Assembly: GCF_000346465.2 (NCBI RefSeq)
Contig: NC_034013.1
Span: forward strand, 5,911,598-5,975,597
Source of the DNA: Prunus persica
Taxonomy: Eukaryota; Streptophyta; Magnoliopsida; Rosales; Rosaceae
Reading direction: 5' to 3'
DNA length: 64,000 bases
Made by a program: the position numbers and the translations under genes
Shown: positions 10,730 to 23,184 of the stretch, one piece after another
Position numbering within the stretch: position 1 is the stretch's first letter
How the letters are laid out: each line of letters starts with the position of its first letter
The notes under the pieces: model-generated
What the model saw: only the letters and a program-made list of their open reading frames with translations
Told to the model about the DNA's origin: nothing
The model's database searches: none

Positions 10730-13700
10730 TCATTTCCATCCCCACGATGAACCACATACAGCTTCTGCCACCATAAACACCTTTCCCTCAAAATATTTTT
10801 CCTGTAACAATTGCACTAAGAGTGAACCTGAGTTTTTTAGTATCAACCAAGCTTGCTTTGCAAGCATAGCTAGATTAAAATTTACCAGATCACGGAAACC
10901 CATGCTTCCATGTTTCTTTAACCTCTTCATTGTTTTCCAAGCAACCCAATGAATCCTTTTAATGTCTTCGTTTTCTTTCCACCAATAATTTGCAATCTGT
11001 CTTTTAAGCTCGTTGCACAAACCAAACGGTAGCTTCAAGCATGAAAAGGCATGATTTGGCAATGCCATGGCCATGGCCACGACTTTGAGCAGAATTTCCT
11101 TCCCTGCCATAGATAAATATTGTTATGCTTAACCTGTCAATTTTGTGGTAACCTTGTGTTCACCCATTTTCGTGTTTATTCCTGAGGTGGAAGGGCAAAG
11201 TTCCCCACTGGCTTGGAGACCATTTGTTGGTCGACAAGTCAGCTTTCTTTGGTGTGTGAGCGTGCCACTGCTAGCAATGTAAATTCTAGCAGACTTCTTT
11301 TAGAGTGGATAACTTGCGCCCCAAGTTACTGACTTCTAAAACAAATGATTGTGAATTTGGGTGAGGAATATCTCCCAAGTAAGTTCTTTTCTTGCCTCAG
11401 ACTGGTGAGGACTTTCATAATTTATCTCAGTATAAAAGTGGTAGTTGTGGCCAGAATAGAAAATAATAAAGTGGACTGTTTTTAGGCAGAACTGTCTTTT
11501 ACAAAAATAAGAAGGGAGAAATCAACTCTAAAAAGTCAAAAAGATGGCTGGGATCCCACTTCTGCCTGGGTAGAAACTTCTGATCCAGGCTGGACTGAGT
11601 GTGTCTGTGCTGGACTGAGCTGTCAACAACTTCAACTGCTTAGTTTCAGCTGCAAATCGATACCAAAGTTCAATTTTGGCAGAGCTTTAATCTACTTCAA
11701 GCCTTGGGAGACTTTTGAGCGGGCAGAACTGCGGCTTCTTCAGTCTGAAGGAGCAGGAGTGGCTAGACTTGAGGACTTGATAAGCTGGAATTGTACTGTA
11801 AAATTTGTTGAGGTTTTCATATTTGTGAAAACTCAAACTCTGCTGGCCTTGGTTTTTGCTGAACTAAATTTGTAACGAGAGAGATCTCGTCTTAGAAGAC
11901 TTATTTTCTAAATCTGAACTTTGGATTTCTGATCTAAAGCTGGTTTTTCTTAGAATCCAAGTGAGCTTTTGGTTGTTTTTCTGGTTGTTGGTTTTTTTGA
12001 TTGATTGATGAATTGAGTGTCCTTTGTCTCCTTGCCTACTTTCGTTTTTATAAGAGACCCTCTTGGGGAGGTGATTTTAATCCTAAAATATGGGCGGCAA
12101 AAAGATCTCTTGTAATGTAAAGTAAAGATTCTTGTCAATCATGGCAGATAGGCTCTGAGCAGTCACCTCCTAAAGCAGTCCCTTCCCTGGTTTCCTGGGT
12201 GGCAGCCCTCTAATTCAACCAACGCCACCGTCTGTGTGGGCTTTTTATGGCGGTTTGGCCCTTTTCTTTCGTATCTTCTGAACAGTTCCCTGTTTTCCGT
12301 TCTAATTAGAAAGCGTGATCCGTGAATTCTTTGGAAGATGGTGCATTGATTTGGAGCAAAATCTCGAATACATATGGGTTTTTGATCTTCTGTTGGCAGT
12401 GTTTCAGAGATGTCCCTCTCATATTTTAAACTTAGTTGGAATTGCTGACTTTTCAAAGTTGAGGCAATCACGTGGGTGTGTTTCAATCCCTTGGGTTTGA
12501 ACCCAACAAAAATTACGGGCTGATCTTTTGAAGCCCAAATGAGAGTTTGGTCTTTCTTGGGCCGGGGGCTTCGTTTTTGACATCCTGGCGTGAAGCCCAA
12601 TCTGTTTTGATTTAAATTTGTTATCCTCAAACTTTTTGGGCTGGGCAGGTAATGGGCTTGTCTTTTGATCTTGGCGTGTTGAATTTAGGCCCAAACACCT
12701 TGTTGCATACTTCTTCAAATACGTTCTTCTTGGATGCACCAAAATATGCAATTATCCTCAGATACTTCCCAAATTCTTCCTTTTGCCTTACTTGTAATAT
12801 TTCTTCCCGCTTAATACCTATCAAACAGTTATTACTAAAAAATAAAGAACTCTTTGATGGATTAATAGTTTGTCCAGATCCCAATTCATATTGCTTTAGC
12901 AACTGACGGATTCGTACTGCCTCCTGCTCATTTGCCCTACAAAATAAAATAGAATCATCTACAAAGTTTATATGAGAGATACTCATACCATCGGGCGTGA
13001 GCTGGAATCCATGTCACGTCTGCATCTCCTCATGCTTTTTAATCAATGCTAAAAAACCTTCAACGCAAAGTAAAAACAAAAAGGGTGATAATGGGTCTCC
13101 TTGTCAAATCCCCACTGGTAGGCTGAATATATCCAAAGGGTTCCCCATTTATAAAGACACTATAGGATATTGATGAAACACAAGCCATCATCCATTGACA
13201 AAAGATATTAGCAAAGCCCAAGCTCTTCATCATTGCTTCTAAAAAAGACCATTCCACTCGATCGTATGCCTTCACCATATCTAACTTGAGAGCCATCTCA
13301 ATATTTCCTTCCCCTTCCACCTCTTCATAGAATGTAAAATTTCATGCACTACAAAGATATTCTCAGTGATCTGTCGGTTAGCCACAAAAGCATATTGATT
13401 GATGCTAATAACCTTGTTTACCACCCTTTCCAACCGATATGTTAAAACTTTGGAAATGATCTTGTAAGCCACATTACACAGAGAGATAGGACGCCACTGA
13501 GTTATATTCTGTGGACTAGCAATTTTTGGGATAAGTACAAATTGAGTGTGATTAAGTTTCTGCATCAGCTTCCCTTAGTGAAAGAAACTCTTATTCGTAC
13601 CAATAAGATCATATCCAAGCTCATGCTAGTGATGTTGATAAAAACTACCTATAAATCCGTTTAGTCTTGGGGACTTCGTGAGGTGAAACTGCTTCATTGC

Positions 13701-13960
13701 CCAAACCACCTCATTCGCATCCAAAGGCTGTGTCCAAAGAAGATTGTCTTGTGCAGATATCCTCTCTTGAACACACCTCATTATCTCTGCAATTCTTGTA
13801 GGGTGGCTAGTAGTAAAGAGCTCTTTAAAGTAAGATACTGCAATGTGTTTAATATAAGCAAGACCTTCATGCCATGATCCGCTTGGGTCTTCCAATCCCC
13901 TTAATTTATTCCATCGTCTCCATGCCACCATCTTGGCATGAAAGAACTTTTTATTCATAT
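10730..13960 (-). pseudogene. LINE reverse transcriptase, interrupted
   Basis: Minus-strand fragments cover the reverse transcriptase domain. FVLIPKIASPQNITQWRPIS and LCNVAYKIISKVLTYRLERV are the start of the RT domain. ALKLDMVKAYDRVEWSFLE holds the first catalytic Asp of motif A. ISHINFVDDSILFCRA holds the motif C Phe-Val-Asp-Asp. The region then continues beyond the nested LTR with SMAGKEILLKVVAMAMALP and a tryptophan-rich thumb segment. Both aspartates of the FVDD are present, but frameshifts near 13060-13300 and 13600 break the frame. Active relatives copy the element RNA at a nicked target. Confidence 0.8.
11157..12697 (-). mobile_element. Solo LTR, family A, copy 2, nested in the LINE (TSD CCTTG)
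   Basis: Read on the minus strand this 1,541-bp block starts TGTTTGGGCC and ends GGGTGAACA. It is flanked by perfect duplications CCTTG (11152-11156 and 12698-12702). It is a diverged, shorter copy of 7818-9571 in opposite orientation. When the block and one duplication are ignored, the LINE reading frame continues in frame from ...EEVCNKV into ...SMAGKEILLK. The insertion is therefore younger than the LINE. Confidence 0.85.
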
Positions 13961-14499
13961 ACTCTTCATTAAGTCATTGTACCATCGACTTAAGTTTCCA
14001 GTAAGCCTTTTCATCTTTTAATGCTCATTTAAGCTCTTTCTATTTCCGACAGACCTGTTCCACATTAAAGGATGGAGACTAGTAATCCTCGTGTAATTCT
14101 TTTGTAAGAGTTTCTATCTGAGTTCATGAATTAGCCCCATTTTTGCATCGCCATTAAAGAAGGCCTAGGTGCACCCATCGAATTTTCTCAAAAACTTGTG
14201 CTCCTCTAGAACCTGTGAATGATTTATGCAATCTTTTTTTTACCACTTCTCTACACTTAGCACCATTCCCTTATCTGGGATCATAAATAAATTTCTTTTT
14301 CTCGTATTGTACCACTGAGTTTGTTTGTAGAATAAGCATGCTTGATCGGACCCTACTACTAGTTGGTGAAGTAACTTCGCACTCGGGTAAAAATGAGACC
14401 ATGTGTCGATACATAGGCCCATGTTCAGTCTTTCCTAAATAAACCTGCCTTCCTTGCGATTCTGCCAAGTAAAAAGATACCAACATAGCCCAAATCCAA

Positions 14500-15030
14500 C
14501 AAATTACTAACAACCACGAATGATCAAAAACCATGCAGGCTACTAATTGTCAGTTCATTCCCTCCATCTTTTTCCTTAATAGCCAGGGTATCATTAAAAT
14601 CTGTCATCAGTAAACATGGTTCACTATACTTACTAATACACTCCTACAAGATGCACCATTGATTCCTCCGGATACGAGTATCAGTACTAGCATAAATAGT
14701 TAAAAAAAACCTCCAAGTGCAATTAGATTCCATATTTTGAACCACCACTTCAATAAAGAAATTTGAATACTTGACCAATACTACATTGTGACTCTCCTTC
14801 TAGAGGAAGAAAATGTAACCACTTAACCCCCTTGGTTCCACCACATGCATAAATTCCATGCCAAGTTGTCTTTTGAGAAAAGTATAGTGATGCCCCCTAT
14901 TTTTTGTCTCAAGAAGCACCGCCAACTTAGGAGTATGGAGCTAAACTTGCTCCTTAAGGCTTGAAACTGTCAGGTTACCTTCTATACCCTGACAGTTCTA
15001 TACGATGACAGTCATGGCTCCCGTGAAGAC
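14500..15030 (-). pseudogene. LINE apurinic-type endonuclease region, decayed
   Basis: Near 15026-14820 the minus strand reads VIV*NCQGIEGNLTVSSLK, then PKLAVLLETKN and VEPRGLSGYIFFL. This matches the start of plant L1 endonucleases (Trp-Asn-x-x-Gly, then a Glu-Thr-Lys motif). The Glu of the ETK motif is retained, but stops interrupt the frame. The family nicks the target DNA to prime reverse transcription. Confidence 0.65.
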
Positions 15031-15229
15031 CCGTTTAGGCCGGTCTCCACTACCTGAGTCAAAGAGTCACAAGTATATTGTCTCTGTTTGTCCACTGTTG
15101 CATCATCCTCACCACTCCCCATCCTTATTGTACCCCTACTCTGCTTGTCACCCTCACACGTGCCATCCATTCATCCCCGCTTAAGGCCTTGTTTCCTTGT
15201 GCCCCCAGGGCTCTAGTTTTATATGCCCA

Positions 15230-16662
15230 ATGTAATTGACCCCAAGTTAAATGGGTCAGAGTCTTGAGTCAAGTTTCTCAGTCCCTCTTCTCCCATGGTT
15301 ATAGTAAGCAACTCAAGTTGACCGTTGTCAATCTGAATATTCGTATCCCCATCCAACTTTATCACCATATTCATGTTGATAGCATTCCAATCCTCCTCAG
15401 AAATTTTTAAGGATCTACGTGCCACCCTTGTATCGTCAATAGTGTCTGGCTTAGCCGAAGAAGAGGCAGTACATGATGTGATAGTCTAGGAGCCATCAAC
15501 CCCCTCACCTTTACCCTTCCGACCAAGTTCCCAAGCTTATTCTTGCATCAACCACTAGCGTTCCTCCTTTTCTCACTGCTTTTGTATCCACTTCACAAGG
15601 CCTGAAGAGTTGGGCACTGATTTACAAGGTGAAGTTGCAGTGTCCTCCAATTCCGCACCTTGCAATTTCTAACGTTATTTTCTAACAGAACCCTCCATTC
15701 CTCAAGGGCGCCATATTTCCTCTTCCTTTGCTTTACCTTTCCTCCTTTGACCACTGTTACTACACTCCCCATCGGTGTCGTCAGAGTTACAACTGTATTG
15801 TGGTCGTCTTCCTCCCGCTTTCAACGCCCAGCCTTAGAGGTTCGTCAAAGCCTCCAGACCTACAAACACTTTTTTTTCCTCCCTTAATGATTCCATATTT
15901 CTCCTGGTGTCGTCCCCAGCTGCGTATGCTCGACATTGGATGCCCCAAACACCCACAATGAGAACAATACTCCAAAAGATATTCGTATCGAAAATCCACC
16001 CATTTGGCCCCTTCCTCCAGAAATCCCATGAATATCCCTCGCATGAGCGGTAGCGATACATCCATCCTTATCTTGACCCATAAGAATCTTCCAATACAAT
16101 CCCTCCCCCCAGATTGATCAACCTTTAGAACTTGCCCTGTCAGAGATTTGATTTTTCTAGCCACCATCACCTTCATATTAAAGGGCGGGATGCCATGTAT
16201 TTGCACTCAGAAAACCCTCATGGTCATGGGGACAATACGGGCATCAACATCATGGCGCACTTCAGCTAGCAAGACTAGAGTCACGATAGGTCCATGGCTC
16301 CATGTCCAACACGCGATATTTATCCTTCTAATTCACAAAATGGACAAAAAAAAAGAAGTCATTTCACTATCTCCTTGATGGAGACTCCATCAGTTCCACT
16401 CCACAGCCGAGTAAAAACCCCTAAAAAGCCTTCTCGATTCACAATCCTCGTGTTGAGGATGCTTGCAACCATCGTATAAGGAGATCCCAACAACAAATCA
16501 TCAATTTCATCCTCCTTGAGGGTAACCTCAATTCAATCCTTTTCAAACAGATTGAGATGAGCCCCAAATCGTTTTTCTAGTTCCTCTATGCGTCGTTGAA
16601 AAGTCTGTTGTATCAGGCTTGGCTCAATACTCTCTGCATGCCCTCAGAAGATCTTGCGCCAT
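15230..16662 (-). pseudogene. LINE ORF1 (gag-like, zinc-knuckle) remnant
   Basis: Reading starts at an ATG at 16662 (MAQDLLRACRE) and continues, with frameshifts, through IEELEKRFGAHLNLFEKD and LLLGSPYTMVASILNTR, as in DUF4283-type ORF1 proteins. A conserved block follows at 16206-15900 (VMVARKIKSLTGQVLKVD, then CSHCGCLGHP), which is a CCHC zinc knuckle whose final cysteine seems to be lost. ORF1 proteins bind the element RNA. The rest to 15230 is low-complexity linker with stops. Confidence 0.65.
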
Positions 16663-16755
16663 TGCCGTCACAGTCAAGAAAACCTAGAAAAAAAGCTCTA
16701 GAAAACCCTAGAAGACATCCTTTTTCTCCTCGCGAGAAACCCTAGAAGACACATT

Positions 16756-17151
16756 AACTAGGACTAACTTATGTTGTTTGTTATTTGTTAGTCAACTATT
16801 AGAGACAATTTCTAAAATACCCTTTAATTATTAACTCAAGCAAATTCTCTTTACTAATCGTACATGATAGAACCAACCTAGTACGCAAATTACTAAGATT
16901 ATGAATATGATCATGTTTACGAACCTCAAAATTATACATAAAACTATGTAAACCATATATTCTAAGATTAACTATTGCATTCGGAACACCAGAGAAGCTA
17001 TGTGAATTGCCATTAATTGACCATAAGGACCCCACAATCATGTTAACTAAGAATGCATAAATGACAGTGGTCTCATGTCAAAGGTTCAGAAAAATGCCCA
17101 AATGGGAAATGGAAGTGCTTGGAAGCGTGCATCAAAATGCAAATCAAACTA
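16756..17151. other. Unassigned spacer beside the LINE 5' end
   Basis: Apart from a short piece resembling repeat X (about 16770-16815), no gene or repeat family is recognised. A minus-strand open frame of about 80 codons (17041-16799) has no family features. Confidence 0.4.
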
Positions 17152-17511
17152 AGTGCCCGTTTGGTATTGCTTATTTGGGGTCATAAGTGATTTTTTTTAA
17201 AATTTTGGGAAGCCTAGCCCGTTTGGTAAACTATGAGAAAATCACTTATTGTTAAAAATTCTTGTGAGAGAAAGCTTTAAGGGAAAGCAGCTAATGAGGT
17301 ACTTTCATTTTCTGATTATACAAGAATCAGTTTCGAAGAAGCGCTAGGTTTAATGATTATGCGGGAATCATTTTCTGATTATGCAGGAATTAGTACCAAC
17401 AACACTTTTAACAGAAAGTTTACCAAACGCCAAACTACTTTCTTTCACAGCTGATTTCTCTTACAACAAATTTGATAGTGATTATTTTCACAGCACTGTA
17501 ATGCCATACTG
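17152..17511. mobile_element. Possible MITE
   Basis: A non-coding block of about 360 bp begins AGTGCCCGTTTGGTATTGC and ends with an imperfect inverted copy, CACTGTAATGCCATACT. A second internal CCCGTTTGGTAAAC is mirrored by GTTTACCAAACG. GCCCGTTTGGTA-type ends are common among plant MITEs, but a target duplication was not clear. Confidence 0.4.
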
Positions 17512-18342
17512 AATCTAACTCAGTATGCCTAGCATATAATCTGATTTGACGAAGAAAAAAAAAAAGAATTCCATCTTTGGGACAGAGCATGCACACAAAT
17601 CGATTTATTTACTCGGTTTGAATCAAAAGTCAATCCTCCAAAATCTCAAGTCAACGGCTTCATTTGTGATCAAATATGAAAAATCCCAATCACCAATCAT
17701 CAATGCTAAAAAATTCAAGCACTCAGCAGTCACTCAGAGTACTAGAAAAACCAAGAAATAAAAAAAAAACTTAAAAAAAAAAGGGGAAATTACTCTGGGG
17801 ATGAGGAGTCCTTAAGCCCTTTTATTTATTTATTTTGTCAAATGGTAAAATAGGTGGGTTAAGTTGAGGTTTTTTCTTGTCTTAGAAATCATTTTACAAA
17901 AGGTAAATTTGTTAAAAATTTTGAAAATAAAATGGGTGTGAAAATTGAAGGGAGACTTTGGAAAAGCCCAAAGGAGAGAGAAACTTTTTAAAAGAAGCCA
18001 AAATAGACAAAATTGCCCTTATTTATTTTTTGATTTCCTAAAGAATCCTTTACATTTGCATGTCTTTGGTTTGAAAGTTGAGAAGTTTTTCTGTCTTTTT
18101 TGAAAAAGCTTTGGCTTTTTTCAAAAGTGAAAAAATTTTTATGGGTAAAACTTAAATTTACTAAAATTGAATAAGGGCGTGGGAATACCCGCACTTGTTC
18201 TAATGTCTCTCCACCAACAAGGCTCATAAAAATTGAACCCAAAAAAAAAAAACAAGAAGTTCTGTGTAGAAATTTCCCGGTTTAATTATTCTAAACCCTA
18301 GGGTTTATCAGAACCACTTCAATTGAACTCTTTCTGAAAGAA
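17512..18342 (+). promoter_or_regulatory. Upstream region and 5' leader of the methyltransferase gene
   Basis: This non-coding AT-rich stretch precedes the first ATG of the large gene. It holds long A and T runs (17549-17562, 17760-17785, 18240-18252). No clear TATA box could be singled out. The last 50 bp contain a telo-box palindrome (separate entry). Confidence 0.4.
18293..18306 (+). promoter_or_regulatory. Telo-box palindrome AAACCCTAGGGTTT
   Basis: The perfect palindrome lies 37 bp before the ATG at 18343. AAACCCTA (telo-box) motifs are known in promoters and leaders of plant translation and ribosome-biogenesis genes, close to the transcription start. Its place at a tRNA-modification gene fits that class. 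The regulatory role here is an inference. Confidence 0.5.
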
Positions 18343-21300
18343 ATGTCTACAAGAGAAACAGGCTCTATGGCCGCTCTTATCGATTCACTGTCCACTAGCT
18401 TCAATCAAGTACCTCAAGCCGCTGTTCCAGCCGTCTTGGATTGCATTTTGTCTTCTTCTGGCTTATCTCCCTCCTCACTTTTTGACTCACTTCTTGATAC
18501 TTTTCCCAAGCTCTCTGAGGTATGATTAATTTACTTAATCAAATACTCAGTTTCTGAAATGCTGCATTGCTATGTTGGCTTGTGGAGGAAATGCCAATTG
18601 AGTTAGATAAAGTCACTCTTTTGGGTTATAACGGAATGCTGTTCGTTTGAATTGGGAAAAATACCAGTTTCTAGAATGATTATTTGGGTTAGTTGAGGTG
18701 GGTTTTTGGTTATTTGTAAGTTAAGTGACATAATGCTTGAGTTTTTCGTAGTAAAATGCTGCATTACTATGTTTGTGGTACAGACAGAGCACTCTTTGTT
18801 TTCCTATCTTGAATAGTCAAGAAAATAATGTCGAATAACCAAGAAAGCACGTAAGAAATTTAGACAAGTTGGGTGACTTCATGGAATTTGGCACACATTT
18901 TTGTAAATGATAATCTGATGATAGCCTTTCCACTTCATAAATACACTCACAGTAAATGCCACAAAAAGTTGGAAGACTCCAATAAAATATATAACCTACC
19001 TAGCTTTCTTGTTGAAAATTGCCAAGTTAAATATGTAAGGGGCTTCTTTTGTATTTAATGGGCTGATATGTCTGCAATTTGAGTAATACCGAGTTGCTAG
19101 AATGATTAATTTGGATTAGTTGAGGTGGGCTTTTGGTTTAAATACATGAGATGAAAATCATGAATGATTTCTTGAACTTCGTTGTTTATTTATTGTCCAG
19201 CTTGCTATTTTACTGAACTAGCGTGGTTGAATTTGAGCTAATGGTTAGTCAGGTTTGTTTATTTTGTATAGGATCTTAAGATACATGATGGGATGTTGGA
19301 TTCCAATCACTGTAACTATCTGGCATCATTGGTTAGTGCACTTTGCCATCTATTAAAGAAATTCGGTAAGTCATGTCCCTAATTCCATCTCAGAAATGTT
19401 TTTATTTTCTTATACAATGGTTGGAGTTTTATATCAAATGGTTGTGAAAGGTGGCTTTAATGTCAGTTGGATTTTCACTATTGTTTATCTTTGGACCTAT
19501 CCTAATCCTAACCCATTTCCCTACCCTTCCTCACCACTTAGGCTAATCCCAAGGGATTTTATTGTTTTTTGATGCAATTAAATTTGAGTTTGGTACAGTG
19601 ATGTTCTGATTGGTTTCCAACGTGTTGTGTGATAATGGAAATATATATAATCTTCTGATAAATTGTAGTACGGATCTTTGAAGTGCTTATTTGCTTGACC
19701 AAGTTTGATATTTGAAATACAAAACTTCATCCTGTGTGTTTCTTCTAGATAGGTTTTAAAAAAAAAAAAATTATACTCTTAAAATTTCTGACTACACGTA
19801 AACCTATTTTAATTGATACTGGTTAAGTATATTAACAAGCAAAGAGTAAACTACTTTCAATCCAGTAGTACGTTCAATTTCAACTAACCCACAAGTGGCC
19901 CCTTATTCTTGAACTGCATGCAACTAAACCTAAAGTGTGCACTTTTTCATTGGAGATTAGGCAAGCGGGTGCCAGAATATTGTCTTAATGCTCTGATCTT
20001 TCTGTTTCCCGATGTAATTTCTATTTGATGGTTTCATTGCCAGTCCTTAATCATAATTTAATTTCTACTCAGTCGTCATTCTTGTTGCTAAGATATAGTG
20101 GGAGAGGCTCTTTACTGTTTATTTCAAAGTGTATAAGTATTGTGTTGTGGCTAAATATTCTATTCAATACTGTTGAATATATTTTCTCTGTAGGTTCTAA
20201 TCATGATGCTTTGCAATCATTTATTTGGAGAAGTTTTCTTCCATTGATGAAGATAGCGCATATATTTGACCGCAAAATGCTTAACCAGGTATACTTTTTA
20301 AAGCTTCTTGTTGTCAATTTGCTGTCCTTACGAAATTTCATCTTGTAACAAGCTGTTGCTTGCTGTGCATGCTGGTGTTGGTTTTGTGCAATTCTGGTAC
20401 TAGGTTACAGAATCATTTATATGTGTTGTGATCGAGACAAACACCTGGGTAGTTGTGGAGGCAACCCTGGTGCCTTATTTTCTAAGAGTAGTTGCTAGTT
20501 CTATGGGTATGCTTCAAAATGAGGTACCAGATATCTTTCAGTGGGTGGTGGGATCTATTGACCTTGTAACTCATTTGGAGATGAGCGAAAAACACAGCCC
20601 GTCGCAATCTGGGTCACTTTCGCTGCAAATTTCATGCCACATTCTAACCTTAATCCTTGATGCTGCCCTTCATAGCATGAAAACAGCCGCATCCTCAGAA
20701 TCAATGATTCCAAATGGGTGTTTTGATGCTCAAAATGTTGCTGGTAAATTGACTTGGGGTCTTTGTAGCTTGACTGAACGATTGCTTTTACAAAGTTTGG
20801 AACACCGGTCCTGTGCTACTGGCTTTCTCCTCCCAATAATTTTCAAAGCATTTTCTTCTTATTGCTCTTTTGAAATCTCAATACATGGGCAGACCCTTAT
20901 ACTTTCAAGGTAGTTACAAAAATTTCTTCCAACTGCATTAGTCTTTATTTGTCTTCCTAATTTCACCTGCATTCTAGATATATTGTTTTGTATATGCATA
21001 TATGTTTTTTTTTTATACGTATACATATTTTCTTTTATATATACATGTGCATACTCTTTTATGTATGTATATATCGTTTCAGCTGAATGTATGTGATTGT
21101 CTTCCAGGAACAGTTTCTTTAACAAAATTTGGAAGTGCTGTGGGCTGCTGTTTTCTCTTGGAACTGTGGAGAGAAGAGATGCTTATAGTGTACTGTCCCT
21201 GTATTTGTCTTTTTGCTCTTGTACAGAAGAATGCGGAGATGCTGACACAAGTGATAAAGTGGAAGAATTTGATATAAGAGCTCAAAAAGAATTTTGGGAC

Positions 21301-23139
21301 GAAATTAAAAAAGGCTTGGTATTTGCATTATCACTTTTTTCGATTATTATTTAGAATTCATTGATAAGCTCATTAATCTAGCAGTTCAAAATCATAATAA
21401 TCTTTAATTATTTTTATTTTCTGTGTTTCACTGTTCAGGTTGATAAGGAGAGTTTAGTGAGGAAGCAGTCATTGCATATGTTCAAGACAGCACTACGGAT
21501 AAATGAAGCAGGTCAATCGTCCCCTGTTTCAGAGGAGATGATATTACCTGAAATTCATTCAATGCCTCACGGCATGACAAAGAGGGAACAGTGGGCTGAT
21601 AAGGAAGCAAAGTCACTAGGTGTGGGGAAAATATGCAGCCAAGTTGGGTCTTGTCTGAACAGCCAGAAGTGGGAGGCATTTGTACTGCTATATGAAATGC
21701 TTGAAGAGTTTGGCACTCACTTGGTTGAAGCAGTGTGGAATTCCCAGGTGTGTTTAGATGGTTATCATGCTCTTCATGTCACCATGTACCTATCATGCTC
21801 TTCATGTCACCATGTACCTATTCTAACTTTCTCCAGATGAGATATGGTTATAACAGACTATATCAAATGTCTGTATGAGTATAACTTACTACTTATTTGG
21901 AAAAGTAAAATAATGGTTTGGCATTGATGAGGTCAGGTTACAATCTTATCAACATTTTGGATTACCCCATCTTATAACTAATTTTGTTTTTCAGGTATCT
22001 CTGTTGCTTCAATACTCCACCACACATCGTAATATTACAACCTCTGTCACTGGAGCAGTTCATCAAAGCCATATTGAAACCCCAGGCGAAATCTTTAACT
22101 GGTTAGCTATTTTGTGGGAACGGGGTTTTCGTCATGACAATCCTCAAGGTAATAGTGACTGGAATGCTCAACCATATAATCATTTTTAGTTTAATAGGAA
22201 TGTTAGTTTACTCTAAATAACTTTTTCTGGTTTATTTGTAGAAACAAATTAATCTAGATATAATTCCCTTTTTTGTGTATGACGCAGTTAGGTGCTTGAT
22301 CATGCAGTCATTTTTGGGCATTGATTGGAAGAATTATGGAACTCATACAAAATCAGTGCCTGTATCTTTTGTTCTGGGTCCATTGATGGAAGGGATAAAT
22401 GACCCTGTGCACCACAAAGAATTTGGTTTGTTATCTTTTTGAGTTTGCATTTACAACTTAACTCAGCATATTTGACTTTTGTATCATATTATAGGTCACT
22501 TCTTAGTCTTATAAGGTAATGGTTCATTATTTTATAGGTCATGCTTCTATGTTCAAATATCATACTTTTTGCAACGATTACTAATCTTTTATATCATGGT
22601 GGTGGATACATTATTATCTCATTTTGCATTCTTCCTGATATAATCCTTTAAGCAATGATATTGATTAAGAGTGTTATAATCCCACTAGGTTGACTTACAA
22701 CTCTGTTGTTTCACTTATAGGTGTAAAAGGAATATACTCCTCAATGACAATTGAAGGTGCAGCTAGGTTTCTACACCAATATACAAGTTGCTTGAATGCG
22801 GGGTATGCTACAATCTGCTTAATGATTTTTCATCAATGAATATAGTGATAATAGAGAGCTACAGAAGAAGAGGTTTCTCATATGAAATCTAATTAGATTT
22901 TAGTTTGAGTTTTCTGGAATGTGTTCACTTGAACATCTGAAGTAGGTTTCTTTGGGTAATTGCATTGTAATGTCAACCTTATTCTCTGGTTTAATTGGCA
23001 GTGTTACATAGACAATTGAGTTTTTATATGCTAATATTTCCTCAACTGTGGTGCAAGTAAATAACATGATATGCAGGTTGTTTGTACTCACTTTAGGATG
23101 TAATATATGCATGCATACCTACATAGTCACAGAGTCGTA

Positions 23140-23184
<45 letters not shown>

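Larger units (their letters stand above)
9600..16755 (-). mobile_element. Decayed L1-type LINE (minus strand)
   Basis: A non-LTR retrotransposon lies on the minus strand. In order from its 5' end it has a short leader (16755-16663), ORF1 (from 16662), an endonuclease (about 15030-14500), reverse transcriptase (13960-12700, continuing at 11150-10730), RNase H (10082-9738), and a 3' tail of A residues seen as T runs at 9602-9624. Without the nested solo LTR the element is about 5.6 kb, a normal length for plant L1 elements. Many stops and frameshifts show it is dead. I could not find its target-site duplication. Confidence 0.8.

Noticed and set aside
12163..12630. A 155-codon minus-strand frame
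   Set aside because: It lies inside the family A solo LTR, shows no domain and is not preserved in the other copy.
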